Under the pieces are notes generated by a model, which saw only the letters and a list, made by a program, of their open reading frames with translations, ran no database searches and had not been told where the DNA came from. From contig NC_092576.1 in NCBI RefSeq assembly GCF_037975245.1, forward strand, positions 4,234,001-4,294,000: DNA of 60,000 nucleotides. Direction: 5' to 3'. Below are positions 1 to 53,849 of this stretch, in pieces. The first letter of the stretch is position 1. Each line of letters opens with the position of its first letter. This DNA is from Apostichopus japonicus. Its lineage: Eukaryota; Echinodermata; Holothuroidea; Aspidochirotida; Stichopodidae. The position numbers were made by a program, and so were the translations under genes.

Positions 1-20
1 TTCTTAATCTTTTGACTTAC

Positions 21-20160
<20,140 letters not shown>

Positions 20161-20450
20161 TGTGACATATGATTCAAGTTGATGACAAGACTATTTGAAA
20201 AGTAAACGCAGACATTGACGACGATACATACAGAAATAAGTTTAACTAGTCTTCGATTATTCAACTAATCTGTCCTTCGCCCGCACCACTTCTAATCACT
20301 ACAATTCGGCATGTTGAGCACGATTAACCACAATGTTACTCCTTCTAGGTAGAAGGAAGTTACTAAATACGTGTGCTTTATTTGTGTTCACTTTGCGTGA
20401 CTTGATCCTTAGTGGCACGGTTTCGACCTACTTAAATCATAAACCTTGAC
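20161..20450 (-). promoter_or_regulatory. 5' flank of gene A
   Basis: Sequence immediately upstream of the gene A start codon. A promoter should lie here or in an upstream untranslated exon, but I see no TATA box or other motif I would defend. Confidence 0.25.
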
Positions 20451-21058
20451 TGGTATTCAGAACCAGGTTGACTTGTATCCAACACCAGCTTGTCTGGTAT
20501 CCAGCACCAGCTTGTCTGGTATCAAGCAACAGCTTCTTTGGTATCCAGCACCACCTTGTCTGATATTCAGCACCAGCTTGTCTGGTAACATCAATCACCA
20601 GCTTGTCTGAAATCTAGCATCAGGTTGTCTGGTATCCAGCACCAGCTTGTCTGGTCTTCAGCACCAGCTTGTCTGGTATCCAGCACCAGCTTGTCTGGTA
20701 TCCAGCACCAGCTTGTCTGGTATCCAGTACCACCTTGTCTGATATTCAGCACCAGCTTGTCTGGTAACATCAATCACCAGCTTGTCTGAAATCTAGAATT
20801 AGGTTATCTGGTATCCAGCATCAGCTTGTCTGGTCTTCAGCACCAGCTTGTCTGGTATCAAGCACCAGCTTGTCTGGTATCCAGCACCAGCTTGTCTGGT
20901 ATCCAGTACCAGCCTGTCTGGTATCCAGCACCAGCTCTTCTGGTATCCAGCACCAGCTCTTCTGGTATCTAGCATGTCTGGTATTCAGCACCAGCTTATC
21001 TGGTATCCAGAATGTGTTGTTTCCAGCAACAGCTCTACTGGTATCCACACCAGATGTT
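20451..21058. repeat. 22-bp minisatellite, about 27 copies
   Basis: The unit contains GGTATCCAGCACCAGC followed by TTGTCT; variants include ATCAAGC, ATTCAGC and GTCTTCAGC. A rare 25-base variant with AACATCAATCACC occurs at 20587 and 20766, 179 bases apart, showing that a block of eight units was duplicated. The array produces open frames on both strands (peptides such as CWIPDKLVLDTRQAG), which are by-products of the repeat and not genes. Confidence 0.95.
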
Positions 21059-21079
21059 CGGTATCTAACAGTATTTTAG

Positions 21080-21116
21080 CCTCTGAATAAGATCCTGGTA
21101 GGATCGAAACGTCAGG
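21080..21116 (+). ncRNA. Second hammerhead-ribozyme-like motif
   Basis: Directly after the 22-bp array: stem I CCT (21080-21082), core CTGAATA (21083-21089; consensus CTGANGA), stem II GATCC/GGATC with loop TGGTA (21091-21105), GAAA (21106-21109), palindromic stem III ACGT with C at 21113, and AGG closing stem I. The GAAACGTC segment is typical of Penelope-like and retrozyme hammerheads. Core position G8 is T, which should abolish cleavage. It probably marks the end of an old retroelement terminal repeat. Confidence 0.6.
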
Positions 21117-22196
21117 TAAACTTAATTTTACACATCTACAATTATTGTAAGATTATCGTCGATGTCAAAGAATAAATGAACCGACGATATTTAATTATAA
21201 ATATTACCTTCCCATCATCCACTTGTCAGTTCTATCAATGGGTCAGGAAAACATTATTTCCAATAATGCCAGATAATTAATCGCCATTTAGTTTCGCATT
21301 TACAACATTTGAAAGGTTCATAAGGCCAGCGGTACACAGGGGCTATTTAACAATTGATTTAGTCTAAAGTGATAGTCAGGGTTCGTGATAGCGCAATAGT
21401 TGAATATCTTTCATTGTTACATTCGGTAATCTAAACAACCACGGTAAGACCATCAAAAACAAAACTATAATAGGTTTCGGTATTCAACTAAACTGACAGT
21501 ATCGATTCCTCTTTCGAAGTGTCGTTTGTCGCGACAGAAACTCCCAGCAAAACGGCTACGACTATTATTTCTACCTTCCAATTGGTGTTTCAAGATGGTT
21601 TTAGTTTGAAGTAAATAAAAAAAAACACTCACGTCATATAAATGTATACCATGTTGAAGATATCTACACCTTTATGATTATGTTGAAACTCATATTCTGA
21701 AATTAATTTTTAATTTTGCTACAAGGATCACTTTAATCTTGAGCAATTTATTTACAAGAAATGTAACATACCATTCAACTTATATATTCTTATATCATTG
21801 CATTATTTTTCATCTGAGATATGAGTAATTGCGTTGTTAACAAGCTCTTATGACGTCATGGATTGTTGTCCCTTGGATGGCATCTGAGACGAATATGACC
21901 AAATGAACAATCGAATATGACATTTTAAGTACTGGACCGTACCTCTTTGTTCTCTTTCTTTGTTTATAATAACAAATGATAATGATAATACTACCAAACT
22001 TATACTGCGCTCTAATTAGCCAAGACGTGTTCTAAAGCGCTTGGCAACGAGAACAAATTACTAACAAAACAGACTTCAAATGCTACCTGAAAATAAATAC
22101 GATTTAATTTTACACCGAAAATAAGTTAAGGAGTTAGCGATTCTAACCATCTGTGGTACAGAGTTCCACAGTTTTCCAGCTACCACACTGAAAACC
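21117..22196. other. Intergenic sequence with part of an older dispersed repeat
   Basis: No gene is seen. From about 21965 (CTGCGCTCTAATTAGCCAAG) to the MITE, and continuing to about 22690 on its other side, the text reads like one old repeat (GGTACAGAGTTCCACAG on the left, CGTGATACTTTGTGCGCC on the right) into which the MITE inserted. Confidence 0.4.
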
Positions 22197-22204
22197 CCGG
22201 TCAC

Positions 22205-22556
22205 CAGTGGCGTAGGAAGGTACTTTTGAGTGGGGGGGCTGAAGACTGATGGCCGGCCTGGGGGAGGGGTCTAAGGGGAGGGGGTGTCCCCCTCCCGTTT
22301 GGAATTTTTTTGCATTTCCAGGTGGCCTCAGATGCAATTTGGTGCAATATAGCACACTTCAACTCCCACTCCATTTTGTAAAGAATTTTGCATTTTCACC
22401 TGGCCTTAAATGCAATTTGGTGCTCCAAATGAGATTTTTTTTCTCATTTGGAAATGAAAAAGGGGTTTTCTGACTTGCGGAGTGGGGGGGGGGCGGAATG
22501 ATACTTCCGCCCCCCATATTTTTCACTGGGGGGAGCCCCCGGTTCCTACGCCCTTG
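22205..22556. mobile_element. hAT-like MITE with 8-bp target duplication
   Basis: The element of 352 bases starts CAGTGGCGTAGGAA and ends TTCCTACGCCCTTG, which are inverted repeats with two mismatches. CCGGTCAC flanks it on both sides (22197-22204 and 22557-22564); an 8-base duplication is typical of hAT transposons. The interior is GC-rich with an internal duplication (TTTTGCATTT, AATGCAATTTGGTGC). There is no transposase, so it is non-autonomous. Confidence 0.85.
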
Positions 22557-22564
22557 CCGGTCAC

Positions 22565-24184
22565 CGTGATACTTTGTGCGCCTTACAGGTACATCAAGCA
22601 GAGATTTGTTGGAGGATCTAAGACTGATTTTAGGGCGATGCTTCTTAATCATATCAATCATGTACTTCCGAGTCAACTGATGAAATGCCATGCGTGAAAG
22701 GACCAATATTTTGAATTGGATACCACTGTTACGCCGCACAGTATAATAACTGACGCAACATGTGATAATTGACGCAGAATGTAATCCTAACCAGATATGT
22801 ACTATTTGCGCCGCAAAATTTAACCATAACGGCAAAATTAATAATCCTTTTCACGATTTGTGTAATAACTTGTTGACGTAAAATGTAATAAAAACTTAAC
22901 CAGTTATGCAATAACTGAAAAGGTTGTGTTCATGACATACTTGCAAACCTTTTTTATGTTTCTGAGTTTTGTATGCGCTGGGGACGACCGATGAGTGTTT
23001 GATAATACTTCTGACAGATAAATATCATCAGCTTGTACTATTAATCGCTGTTATGAAATTCATGTTTCACTATTAAGACATTGTTAGTCAGCACAATAAT
23101 GCTCGTCCCTCTACCTACAAATATCAATAACCAACCAGATGCGCTACTCAGTGATGTGAAGCGTATGTTCGTTTTGGTAAGTTCCCCTTCCGGATCTGTA
23201 CGTTTCGTTCGGTTAAACTTATAGCGTCGGCACTGAAAAAAAGTATTAGGTACTTTGTTTTTTCTTGTCTGGTACTCGTATTCATGTCCCTAAGCTGAAT
23301 TTATGTCATTATATTTTATCTTGTGTACATATGACTCACCAGTAACCCTGTAGCAGGATAACTCGTAATATATGCAATAAAGCTTTCTTCCAGAGTTGGT
23401 GTTGCGTTGATGTGATGTGGCATTCTTGATAGACGTGACTATCCTTAGGAAATCAAACTGTTTTCAGAATTGGCAAATATAGTGTAGCAATTTGTTTGGT
23501 ATATTTGAACAACACTGTGTGTCATCATAGACTGCAATAACTGTAATACCTCTACAGCAATATACGTTCAAATGAATACATTTATAACACATACCACAAT
23601 TAAAGATCAGTCGAGCCGTTGATGTGGTTAAAAAATAGACGTCTATTCATCAAAGAAACCTGAATGACCCACTTGGATTCACATTTATCAAACTATATGT
23701 ACAATAGTCCTTAAATTTTAGAATTATTATTGAAAACACTGTGACATAAATTAAATGACTATATATACGTATATATTATAAAGTTATTGTCATTTATCGT
23801 CAAGTATGTAACTTTGCCGCAACATTTTTGTTTTGTTTTAATGCTCATTCGGTAATTTCAGGTGGTTAAAAAAGATTGTTATACTAACACAATGACAATG
23901 ACGTTAAGACTGTATGCTGGTATGGATATTTTTACTTTCCAAGCCAATTTAAAACTGTCAAATTTGTCAGTTAGAATTACCATTTGGTGATATACAAGCA
24001 AATGAAACGAGAATAGTTGTTCCAATTTAACCATATGAGTATGTCCCTAGGGCATACCCAGTATTCATTGCGTTTGCTCACAAATGAGGACGTGATTAAT
24101 TAGAAGGAAAAAAAATATTGTTAATGGAAGATATTTTATAAACCTGCTACATGAAAATTAATCTTTCATTTCAAATTACACAAA
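22565..24184. other. Intergenic sequence downstream of gene B
   Basis: The first 120 bases or so continue the older repeat interrupted by the MITE. The rest is the 3' flank of gene B. A possible poly(A) signal ATTAAA on the minus strand lies at 23837-23842; it is weak evidence. Nothing else is seen. Confidence 0.35.
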
Positions 24185-46002
<21,818 letters not shown>

Positions 46003-46458
46003 AGTTCACACAATCCTTTGTGTGTATTTTCAGTTGTAAAGATCAGGTTCATGGGAAACGACAATGATATTTCTAAACGAAAACACATTTAGAACAATTC
46101 TTTGAAAGTATTCAGTGACTAGACAAAATTCACACGCACAGTGTATATGGTGCACAACACTATGCGCGTAAGATGAATTGGTCACGTAAGTATAACTAGT
46201 TCCTTGTCTTATCACCGCTGTAAAGAATCACCAACCGCTACTTTTTCCGTATATGGCGGCGCTATGTTTATTTCTACGTAAAGACTTGTCTCCTATATTT
46301 TGAATGTACGCCACCATGAAGTCGCAATATTTATCCATTTAGTTCTTCGTTTATTGGAATCGAGTTGCAGAGAGACAATAAGTATATATCTTTAGTACAA
46401 CAATATGCACACATCAAAGTGCATTATACTGGAAAGTGTGTCCATTGTTAGCATCCGT
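46003..46458 (-). promoter_or_regulatory. 5' flank of gene B
   Basis: Upstream of the gene B start codon and bounded on the right by the CAT microsatellite. It must contain the promoter unless there is a further upstream untranslated exon. No clear core motif is recognised. Confidence 0.25.
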
Positions 46459-46711
<253 letters not shown>

Positions 46712-46871
46712 TATCACCATCAGCAATCAGTAATTATAAAGCGCTAATATCGTGGAACACTTCAAAAGCGCCTCGAAAGAGAAAGGTTTTAAGCTGTTCA
46801 TAAATGGACCTTGTATATACCGCTCCCAGGGGAAAGTGTGACGACGAAAAAACCAAATCCTTCAATATAAT

Positions 46872-47690
46872 ATGGCTCCTCATACACAAAACATGAGTTC
46901 CACCTTTCAACAATACCTTAATGAGTATCTTGGAGTTGTAGCCGCAACAGCGTGCACCGTTGCGTTTTCATCTGGAAAATTATTAGCACATGATATCGGT
47001 AACAGTGCACCTCTCTTCACTCTAATAGCCATTATGTCATCAGCAGGCGGAGTTTGTGTAGCCATACTCCTGAATTTAAAGGCTTCCAAGTTCAAAATAT
47101 CGGCTACCTCGTTAAAGGTTTATGCCATTGTTGCAATGTACGGTTTATTTGAGTCAAATGGAAGTATCGTGGTTGTTGTCTTGATCTTACATTTAGGTGC
47201 AGCCAATGCAATATCAATATTTTTCTCTGAAGTAATATTTGTCATCGTTTTTTCAGCGCCGTTTTTCTCCGTGGCAAGATTGATGTGTTGGATTGCTGCT
47301 TCGCGGTTTCATCTGTGGCATCTGTTGTCCTAATCGCGAGACCGAAGTTTATATTTTGCTGCAGGATTTCAAAGCAAATGGACGCTTCCAGCAGAAACTA
47401 TTTCAACTGTTGAATGCGCTGTAGCTAGGTTAGCTCTCTTGTGTGGTCTTAGTTTGAAGTTGGCCTTGAAAGTGGGAAAATTCTTGCTAGCCATTTTACA
47501 GACATTGGAGGTACCGTTGATCTATGTTGTTAAGTATTTGTTATTTCGATCCACGTTCTACTGGACAGTGATGACCGGTTCTACAATCATTGTTATGGTT
47601 TGTGTTTTCTCAATTATTACTCACAGAAATGACTTAGCTGAGCAGAAGAATGATCAGGAGGAGAGAAATAGTTTCCTTCCAAACAACTAA
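46872..47690 (+). pseudogene. Intronless EamA/SLC35G-like transporter pseudogene
   Basis: A single-exon sequence starts ATGGCTCCTCAT and encodes several membrane-like segments: LGVVAATACTVAFSSGKLLA, an Ala/Ile/Met-rich second helix, and ILHLGAANAISIFFSEVIFV. The second half reads EVPLIYVVKYLLFRSTFYW and TGSTIIVMVCVFSIITH, then a charged tail. This pattern resembles the drug/metabolite-transporter fold (EamA; SLC35G-like in animals). The frame is broken near 47275, where KIDVLDCCFAVSSV and VVLIARPKFIF continue in another register, and returns near 47365 (SKWTLPAETISTVE). With two frameshifts and a missing central part, I take it as a dead retrocopy. The family call is inference. Confidence 0.6.
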
Positions 47691-47752
47691 TACAAGACAA
47701 GGTCAGTTATCATCTTGTGCAACAGTTTGGTTTAAATTCTGAATTAAACTAT

Positions 47753-48030
47753 GGAGGTGCTGTGCCCGAGTGAATGAATGCGGTGGCATTTGAAGCAATG
47801 TGCGTTTGCATTCGGGAGGTTCGGGGTTCGATCCCCGCCGGATCATAGTAAATTGTGTTTTTTATCCGAGAGCGATCTACGGGTTTCCTCTATCTGAAAA
47901 CCACTTTTTACATTAAAAATATTCCAAAGTTCAGTTAGAAGGTTGAACTGTAAGCCACCAGACATGAGAGTGGTAATCCATTAGCCCTTGAGAGCTTCTC
48001 CCACATTCATGGTAGCTTTAGCGTCTTAAA
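47753..48030 (+). mobile_element. tRNA-derived SINE
   Basis: The head reads GTGCTGTGCCCGAGTGAATG (A-box region) and GGTTCGATCCC (B box, 47825-47835) followed by CGCCGGATCA, a tRNA-like 3' end with an extended variable region as in Ser/Leu tRNAs. A non-tRNA body follows (GAGAGCGATCTACGGGTTTC) and ends in AT-rich sequence near 48030. The missing acceptor pairing makes a working tRNA unlikely. Confidence 0.7.
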
Positions 48031-50049
48031 AATAATTGCCTGAATATTTAATAAATATTTTAAATCAAATAGATCAAAAGTTACAAACAGAGCCATCTAT
48101 CAACCGTTTGGAATTTACCTGGTAAAGCTTGATGAAATGAGCAGATGCCTCGGTTGTCTACATATATAGTTGTTCCACTTAACACATTCGTCTTTCAATG
48201 AGTTCTGCTTGGAGAGCAGTCTGGTGAATTTAAGAGATGTTGCATTATTCCATTCATAAGCTATTTGTGCAAGATGATTCCGGAACAATAAAAACAAAAT
48301 AACATACTTTCATTATCAAGATCGTTGTATATTCATAAGTCACAATTGTTAGAAGAAACTCACACTTACTCAAATTATAATTAAAGCAAGAAGTGACACG
48401 TAAGTGATATGGAATGTCTTCTTCTTACTCCATGAAGTTAGTTTCAAGTATTGTACTGCCAGTGAGCAGGGAGTCGATCCACAACAACCCCCTGCAGTGA
48501 GTAACAAGACCTAATATTTAACAGTACTTTTAACTGCATTGTGCCCGTTCGGCATCTTTGGTATAATCAGGGAGTTGTTATGGAATAACGACTCCCGTGG
48601 TATAATCGAATTTATTCTTTCTCGATGTATCAAATGCAACGTTGAAACAGAAAAATGGGTTATTATGCTTCCGAAAAAACATCATTTGAGGGGATGGAGA
48701 GTGATTGTCGTCAATTACAGGATATACACCAGATCATTTAAAAAAAAATGGCTTCAGAACTTAACAGACTCATGTTGTACCCATACACCACTACGGAGTG
48801 GGGCACAGTGTTAATTATGTATAAGCTGTTATTGTTAGTAAGTTTGAGGGCTATCGCATTAACTTGAAACGGTGTTCATGCTTAACCTTCATTAAATGGG
48901 TGACCGAGCACTCATATTAACTAACAAGAAGTTAAGTTGAGAAATGGCATAGCATCTTGCATTTTAACAGCATTCATTATTTTGTTTAAGTATACTTATT
49001 ATTTTTATGCTTTTGTGTTTACAGCAACATTAACACAAACATCTCCTTTGACATGCAGCTTAAGGTAATAAGTAAACATGATATGTCATATAGTACAAAC
49101 ATGCGGATAAAAAGATTTATGGTTCTTTTTATTAAACAATAATTGATAAACATAAGTACAAACCGTCTCGTGCATATCTGTTTGGCGTGAGCGTACTTAT
49201 CTTTAGGACAAAGTTGACACATTTCTCCGTTTTCTGTTTTCTACTTTGTCGCAGACTTTGTTTTTGCATTGAACTTTAACGACAAAAATGAAGCTGAAAA
49301 GATATCTGAAGTTTGTGTTAATTAACAGAAGACGTTGTTCGATGAACATGTAGAGTTATTATTTTCTTCATGTCATACTTTTGTAACTAGGTTATTGTCT
49401 CTATGTAGTATGTTTTTGGCAGTAGCGTAAGCTTTAATACTATTGTAACCCAATTGACCAATGTATAATACTCAAGACAATTCGATTTAAGAATAATTTA
49501 TACAAGGAAAAGATAGAAAATTCAACTTAGGAAAACAGATAGAGGTATACAAATTGTAAATATCAATCTATTTACATTTATTTGAAAACAGCAAAAAACA
49601 GCTTTACACAAATCTGAAAATTAATAAATGAATTGACTAAAGGTTAACTTGAGTCGTCATCAAATTACAAAAGCTATAGATAAGGGGCCCAAGAAAGTTG
49701 GTGCTTGAATTTCCAATACATTTCACATTTTTTGTTTATAAACTTTGGCCCTTCTTTGGCTGAGAAGATACGTGACTGCAATAATAATATTGTTTTTGTT
49801 CAAACGAAAATGCCATATTCCTAATATCTACTGTTCTCCCGATGCTATTGACGATCTGCAAAGTAACTCTGCTAATGGTGTTATGATATATCAGCCCATA
49901 TAATGAAGTTTTCTTTCATGTCATTTCTGAACCACCTATATACTTAATCTATCTCTTAGCACTTATATATTTCCTGACTACTATCAAAAGGTTCTCGTTA
50001 TTTATTTCATAATTATAATCATTTTAGACAAAAATTAAGGTTCTTTCTA
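48031..50049. other. Intergenic, almost featureless
   Basis: No gene is supported. A short hairpin GGGAGTTGTTA/TAACGACTCCC lies at about 48570-48596. The remainder is AT-rich without repeats I can identify. Confidence 0.5.
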
Positions 50050-50226
50050 ATGCCATTTTTACCAGACAATCATCATCCCCACCTATTGATTATTCCCTAT
50101 AGAGAATTGAATAGAAAGTCAGTAATAATCTCTGGTGCTCTATTGTGGAATTCACTTAACCCTAATATTAAAGCCATCATTTCCTTTAACAAGTGTTGTA
50201 AAGCATATGAAGTCGTTCTTACTTGA
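50050..50226 (+). mobile_element. LINE remnant, C-terminal end of reverse transcriptase ORF
   Basis: Fifty-eight codons read MPFLPDNHHPHLLIIPYREL, then SGALLWNSLNPNIKAI and SFNKCCKAYEVVL, then stop. The GA-x-LWNSLP-N-I-K and FKKAYK-like pattern closes the RT ORF of many non-LTR retrotransposons. Only this end is left here. Confidence 0.6.
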
Positions 50227-50279
50227 GATTTAGGTTGGGTTCAATCACTCCTATCTTCGTTTAAGATTATGTTTACACT

Positions 50280-50720
50280 AAGATAACATAAGATAAGATA
50301 AACTTTATTACACCCCACAAAATGTAACTGAATGCTCGTATGAAAACAGTATTATACAAATACAAATATACTAAAAAGTTACAAAAGGGCAAGAACAAAT
50401 AAACAAAGCAGGACATATATAAAACATTTCACAGTGACAAATTTAAATTATGACGTTGTATGCATTGTGTTATAAAAGAAGAGGGTTGCCTATTTGTACT
50501 GGCCAACGGCATCTTCATCCTACCACTCCGAGAGAACACTGTTTTGTCCAGACACACACGTAGTGAGTGGTCATCGTCATTCATAATGTTGTAGTTTTTC
50601 TCCTAGGAGCCGTAGGATGAGGCCAAGGTTGGCTGACTTTCCCTGATTAAGCAACTTGCCTGTCTGATCATAGCTTCAATACGATAAGTATCTTCCATTC
50701 AAGCATTGTCACCCCATGAC
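50280..50720 (-). mobile_element. LINE 3' remnant in minus orientation
   Basis: On the minus strand a decayed frame reads MEDTYRIEAMIRQASCLI and, after stops, HSLRVCLDKTVFSRSGRMKM then ASTNRQPSSFITQCIQRHN, resembling the ending R-x-SFIP-x-xIRLYN of LINE ORF2 proteins. It is followed by a 3' tail GTGTAATAAAGTTTATCTTA with ATCTT repeats at 50283-50306. The orientation is opposite to the remnant at 50050. Confidence 0.5.
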
Positions 50721-51307
50721 ACATTGTCAAACACCACAAATGGTAGTTATAAAACATGGTAAGAACATGTGAATTACTTCCTTTACATATTTTTTCTCTT
50801 TCCATCCCTTTCTCTTTCTTTTAGTGGATCTGCTTTGTACAAGCGTTTGCTTTTTCATTTTCTCTACACTTTCCTTAATTAATTCTTTGCCAATAAGAAA
50901 TTGGAATTGTATTATGAAAAGTGAAATAAAGGAAACGAAACGAAATAATTTGTCGATATCAACACGTTTGACGTGTGTGCTGTTTAAGTGTCCCTTCTAT
51001 CTCTTTCAAGTTTGCTCTAATCCAGATGTTGATGTAGCTTAATGCTCTTTTACTTAATGATACGCATAGCTAATACCATACTATATTCGACTTCATTTTA
51101 GAATTCCGTATTAAAAAACTCGCACTGAATGGTTGATACAGTAAATACTGGTCATGCCACACAACCGTGCATCAGTAATTACTACTATGTATTCGTAACA
51201 GGTGTAGCATGTTTTACAGGACATGAACAGTATAGTTATTGTACAAGCCATGAGTATAGGGTGGTATCTACTCGTTCGAGAACAAAAACCAGATAAGGTT
51301 GATTTTA

Positions 51308-51334
51308 CGCCAGGTCTAAAGTGAATATTCTAAT
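51308..51334 (-). repeat. Inverted partial copy of the 51.7 kb repeat
   Basis: CCAGGTCTAAAGTGAATATTC is, inverted, close to the GATATTTACTTTAGACCTGAC part of the repeat at 51662. Confidence 0.5.
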
Positions 51335-51629
51335 ATAATTTTTACAATTACAATTAGTTACTTGCCATGAAATGCGTCATGATAGTAAATTGTTCAAATA
51401 AAAAGTGACTTAAGTGAACATTTTATACCGTCACAAAATGAAGCATCGTTGTTACTACTAGGGCCTCTGATACTATGTACAAACTATATTAGTTTGTACC
51501 ATTTAAGTGACTTACCACACATTACAAATATGATTGGTCGTTTTCCAGCTATATCATATAATAAATAAATACATTTCACTCAGTAATGTTGCTAGGTTGA
51601 CAAATTTTAAACCAACCGTAAATCAACTA

Positions 51630-51900
51630 AACCATGATAAATGAGACCAGTTTGATTATCTGTTTGTTGATGATATTTACTTTAGACCTGACATAGACTC
51701 ACAAGCACGAAATTGTGATACCATCTAGCTAAATGTTTGATTATTGAAATGTAGATATTCAAACTGGTCTCATTTGTCATGGTTTGTTGATGATATTTAC
51801 TTTATACTTGACATGCACCCACAAGCATATAATTTTGATACCATATATGAGACCAGTTTGATAATCTGAATTTCAATAATCAAACATTTAGCTAGATGAG
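51630..51900. repeat. Direct and inverted repeat cluster
   Basis: Block A (51662-51724) recurs as A' (51782-51844), 120 bases on. The 60 bases after A (51721-51780: CATCTAGCTAAATGTTTGAT to CAAACTGGTCTCAT) occur after A' in inverted orientation (51841-51900: ATGAGACCAGTTTGAT to AAACATTTAGCTAGATG). A partial inverted copy (ATGAGACCAGTTTGATTATC) precedes A at 51640. Confidence 0.9.
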
Positions 51901-53849
51901 ATACTTACATAAGAGACTGACAATACGCACATATACTTACACATATACATTTATCCATGTGACGCTGCTGACTACCATATCTAAACTCTCCTGCGAGAAA
52001 TATCGAGTTATCAAAGATTTGACAATTTAGAAATTGCTAACTTTATCGTCTACGAGACCTTACTATGGTTATAGCTAAGCCAAGCGTTTTGTTGAGAGAT
52101 TTGTCACTGCACTGAGGCAATGCGACTTGTCATATAACTCGTTACTGTTTGCTTAGCAGAAAAAAAGTAGATTAAGTAGTGTTGTACAAGCATACGAAAA
52201 ACTAGATGACATGTTTACTATCGCCCAACCATAAAATAACGCAGTCGGCCAACCAACCCCAGTACCACACCCCTAACCCACGCCCACCATACCAACAAAG
52301 CATATTTAAACAATACTATTATGGCAAATAACTGTTACAAACTTCTAGTATAATTTCAATAATGCATTTCCGCAAACTTCAGCTTGATTTGCAGTTTGCC
52401 GACTAGTCAGTGCTTTTGACGTCACATGCATGAAAGAAGCAAAACTCACTTTCTAACACATATATATTACCACAGTTAACATGTACACAGCAACAAACAT
52501 CCCAGCATTCCTTGACCACCCAACGCCTCCCTCACCCGACCCACCCACCAACATATACACGAGAAATCAAGTCTCCACCCAAATGCTGGTAAAAAGTAAA
52601 GGTTTATGGACTAGTGCCGCGAGGTTGGTGATTAACAATTAAGAGATAATGTTTACATAACTTCTGTGGGTAGACAACAAGAAGTACGGTATAGTATAGA
52701 GTTACGTTTTAGTTCACTAATTTCAACTTACGCAAGCGGTTGGAATTTCTGAGTGGATTCCTATATCAGGACGCAGAACGTACCTAAAACTGACTATGTA
52801 AAAGCAAATACATGCATATTTTGATTAACTTATACTTCGTCGACAACGATGGTATTTCCACGCTGTTGGTTTTGCGGGGTAAATTGGTCTATAAATCGAC
52901 AGAAAACCACATATGATATTATGCCATAATACCATAAATAATTTTAGTTTTAAGATAAAAAGGTGCAAGCTTAGAGTATAGGCATTGCATGTATACGGAT
53001 GATATTCTCATTTTGTTCTGCTCACATCAAACATTAGTTTCTCTAATAACTTTAGAAGCAAAACTTGTAAGCACGCACGGGTGATCCTTACTCTGATACA
53101 GTGGTGATAATATGGTAATATTGGTGCTTGTAAAGATAATTCGATGAAGCATAGTTTATAAAGATGTCTGTGTCTGCTTGAAAGTCAAATAACAAATTAT
53201 ACATTTATAGTGTACACTATTCATATCTTCTTCATTTTAAAGTATACAAATCGGATATCTTGCCACCTTATCGACTTATTGGGAGCTAACCTTGATCAAT
53301 TGCACCATTGCTAATGGCACAATACTCAGGTACAGTGTATAATATATTGCGTAAAGCTGGACTGTTCCTGAAAACTATCCAAAACGAAACTCCCACGAGG
53401 AATCATGGCTTGTGGAAAAACCGTATATATCTTCGGAAGAAAGAAAAATTCCAGCTCTAACCCCAAAATTCTTCATAGTTTATTTCATTAGTATTGATTA
53501 TAACGGAACATTACACATGCTTCAATCACCAAACTATTAAGAATCGATAAGATTTCTCATAAACCTTCAAGACGTTTATGATGAATTGCCAGTAGAAAAT
53601 GCTGAGCTTAGCGACCCACTTCAACCACCACACACACATTATTACAATATTTAAAGGACCTAGAAACCATTAACAGACTTATTTCATAGCCAGAGCTCTG
53701 TGCTGTGATGTATTTAGACACCAGTCCTCTCATTAATTTCAACGATCTGATTTCAGAGTCTATTTGAGCTCGATGCCGGTACACTCAAGTTATAAAGTTG
53801 AAGGTTTACAGTCTTGTATGAGGCTAATGCCTCCTCACATGACTTTACA

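Noticed and set aside
20591-21090. Open frames on both strands across the 22-bp minisatellite
   Set aside because: They encode only the translated repeat unit and shift with the 22-base period; no start context, splice sites or non-repeat domain.
22249-22835. Frames with Gly/Pro-rich starts around 22250-22835
   Set aside because: They are readings of the GC-rich hAT-like MITE and its flanks.
47753-47845. Functional tRNA gene
   Set aside because: A and B boxes are present but acceptor and anticodon stems do not pair well and a SINE-like body follows.
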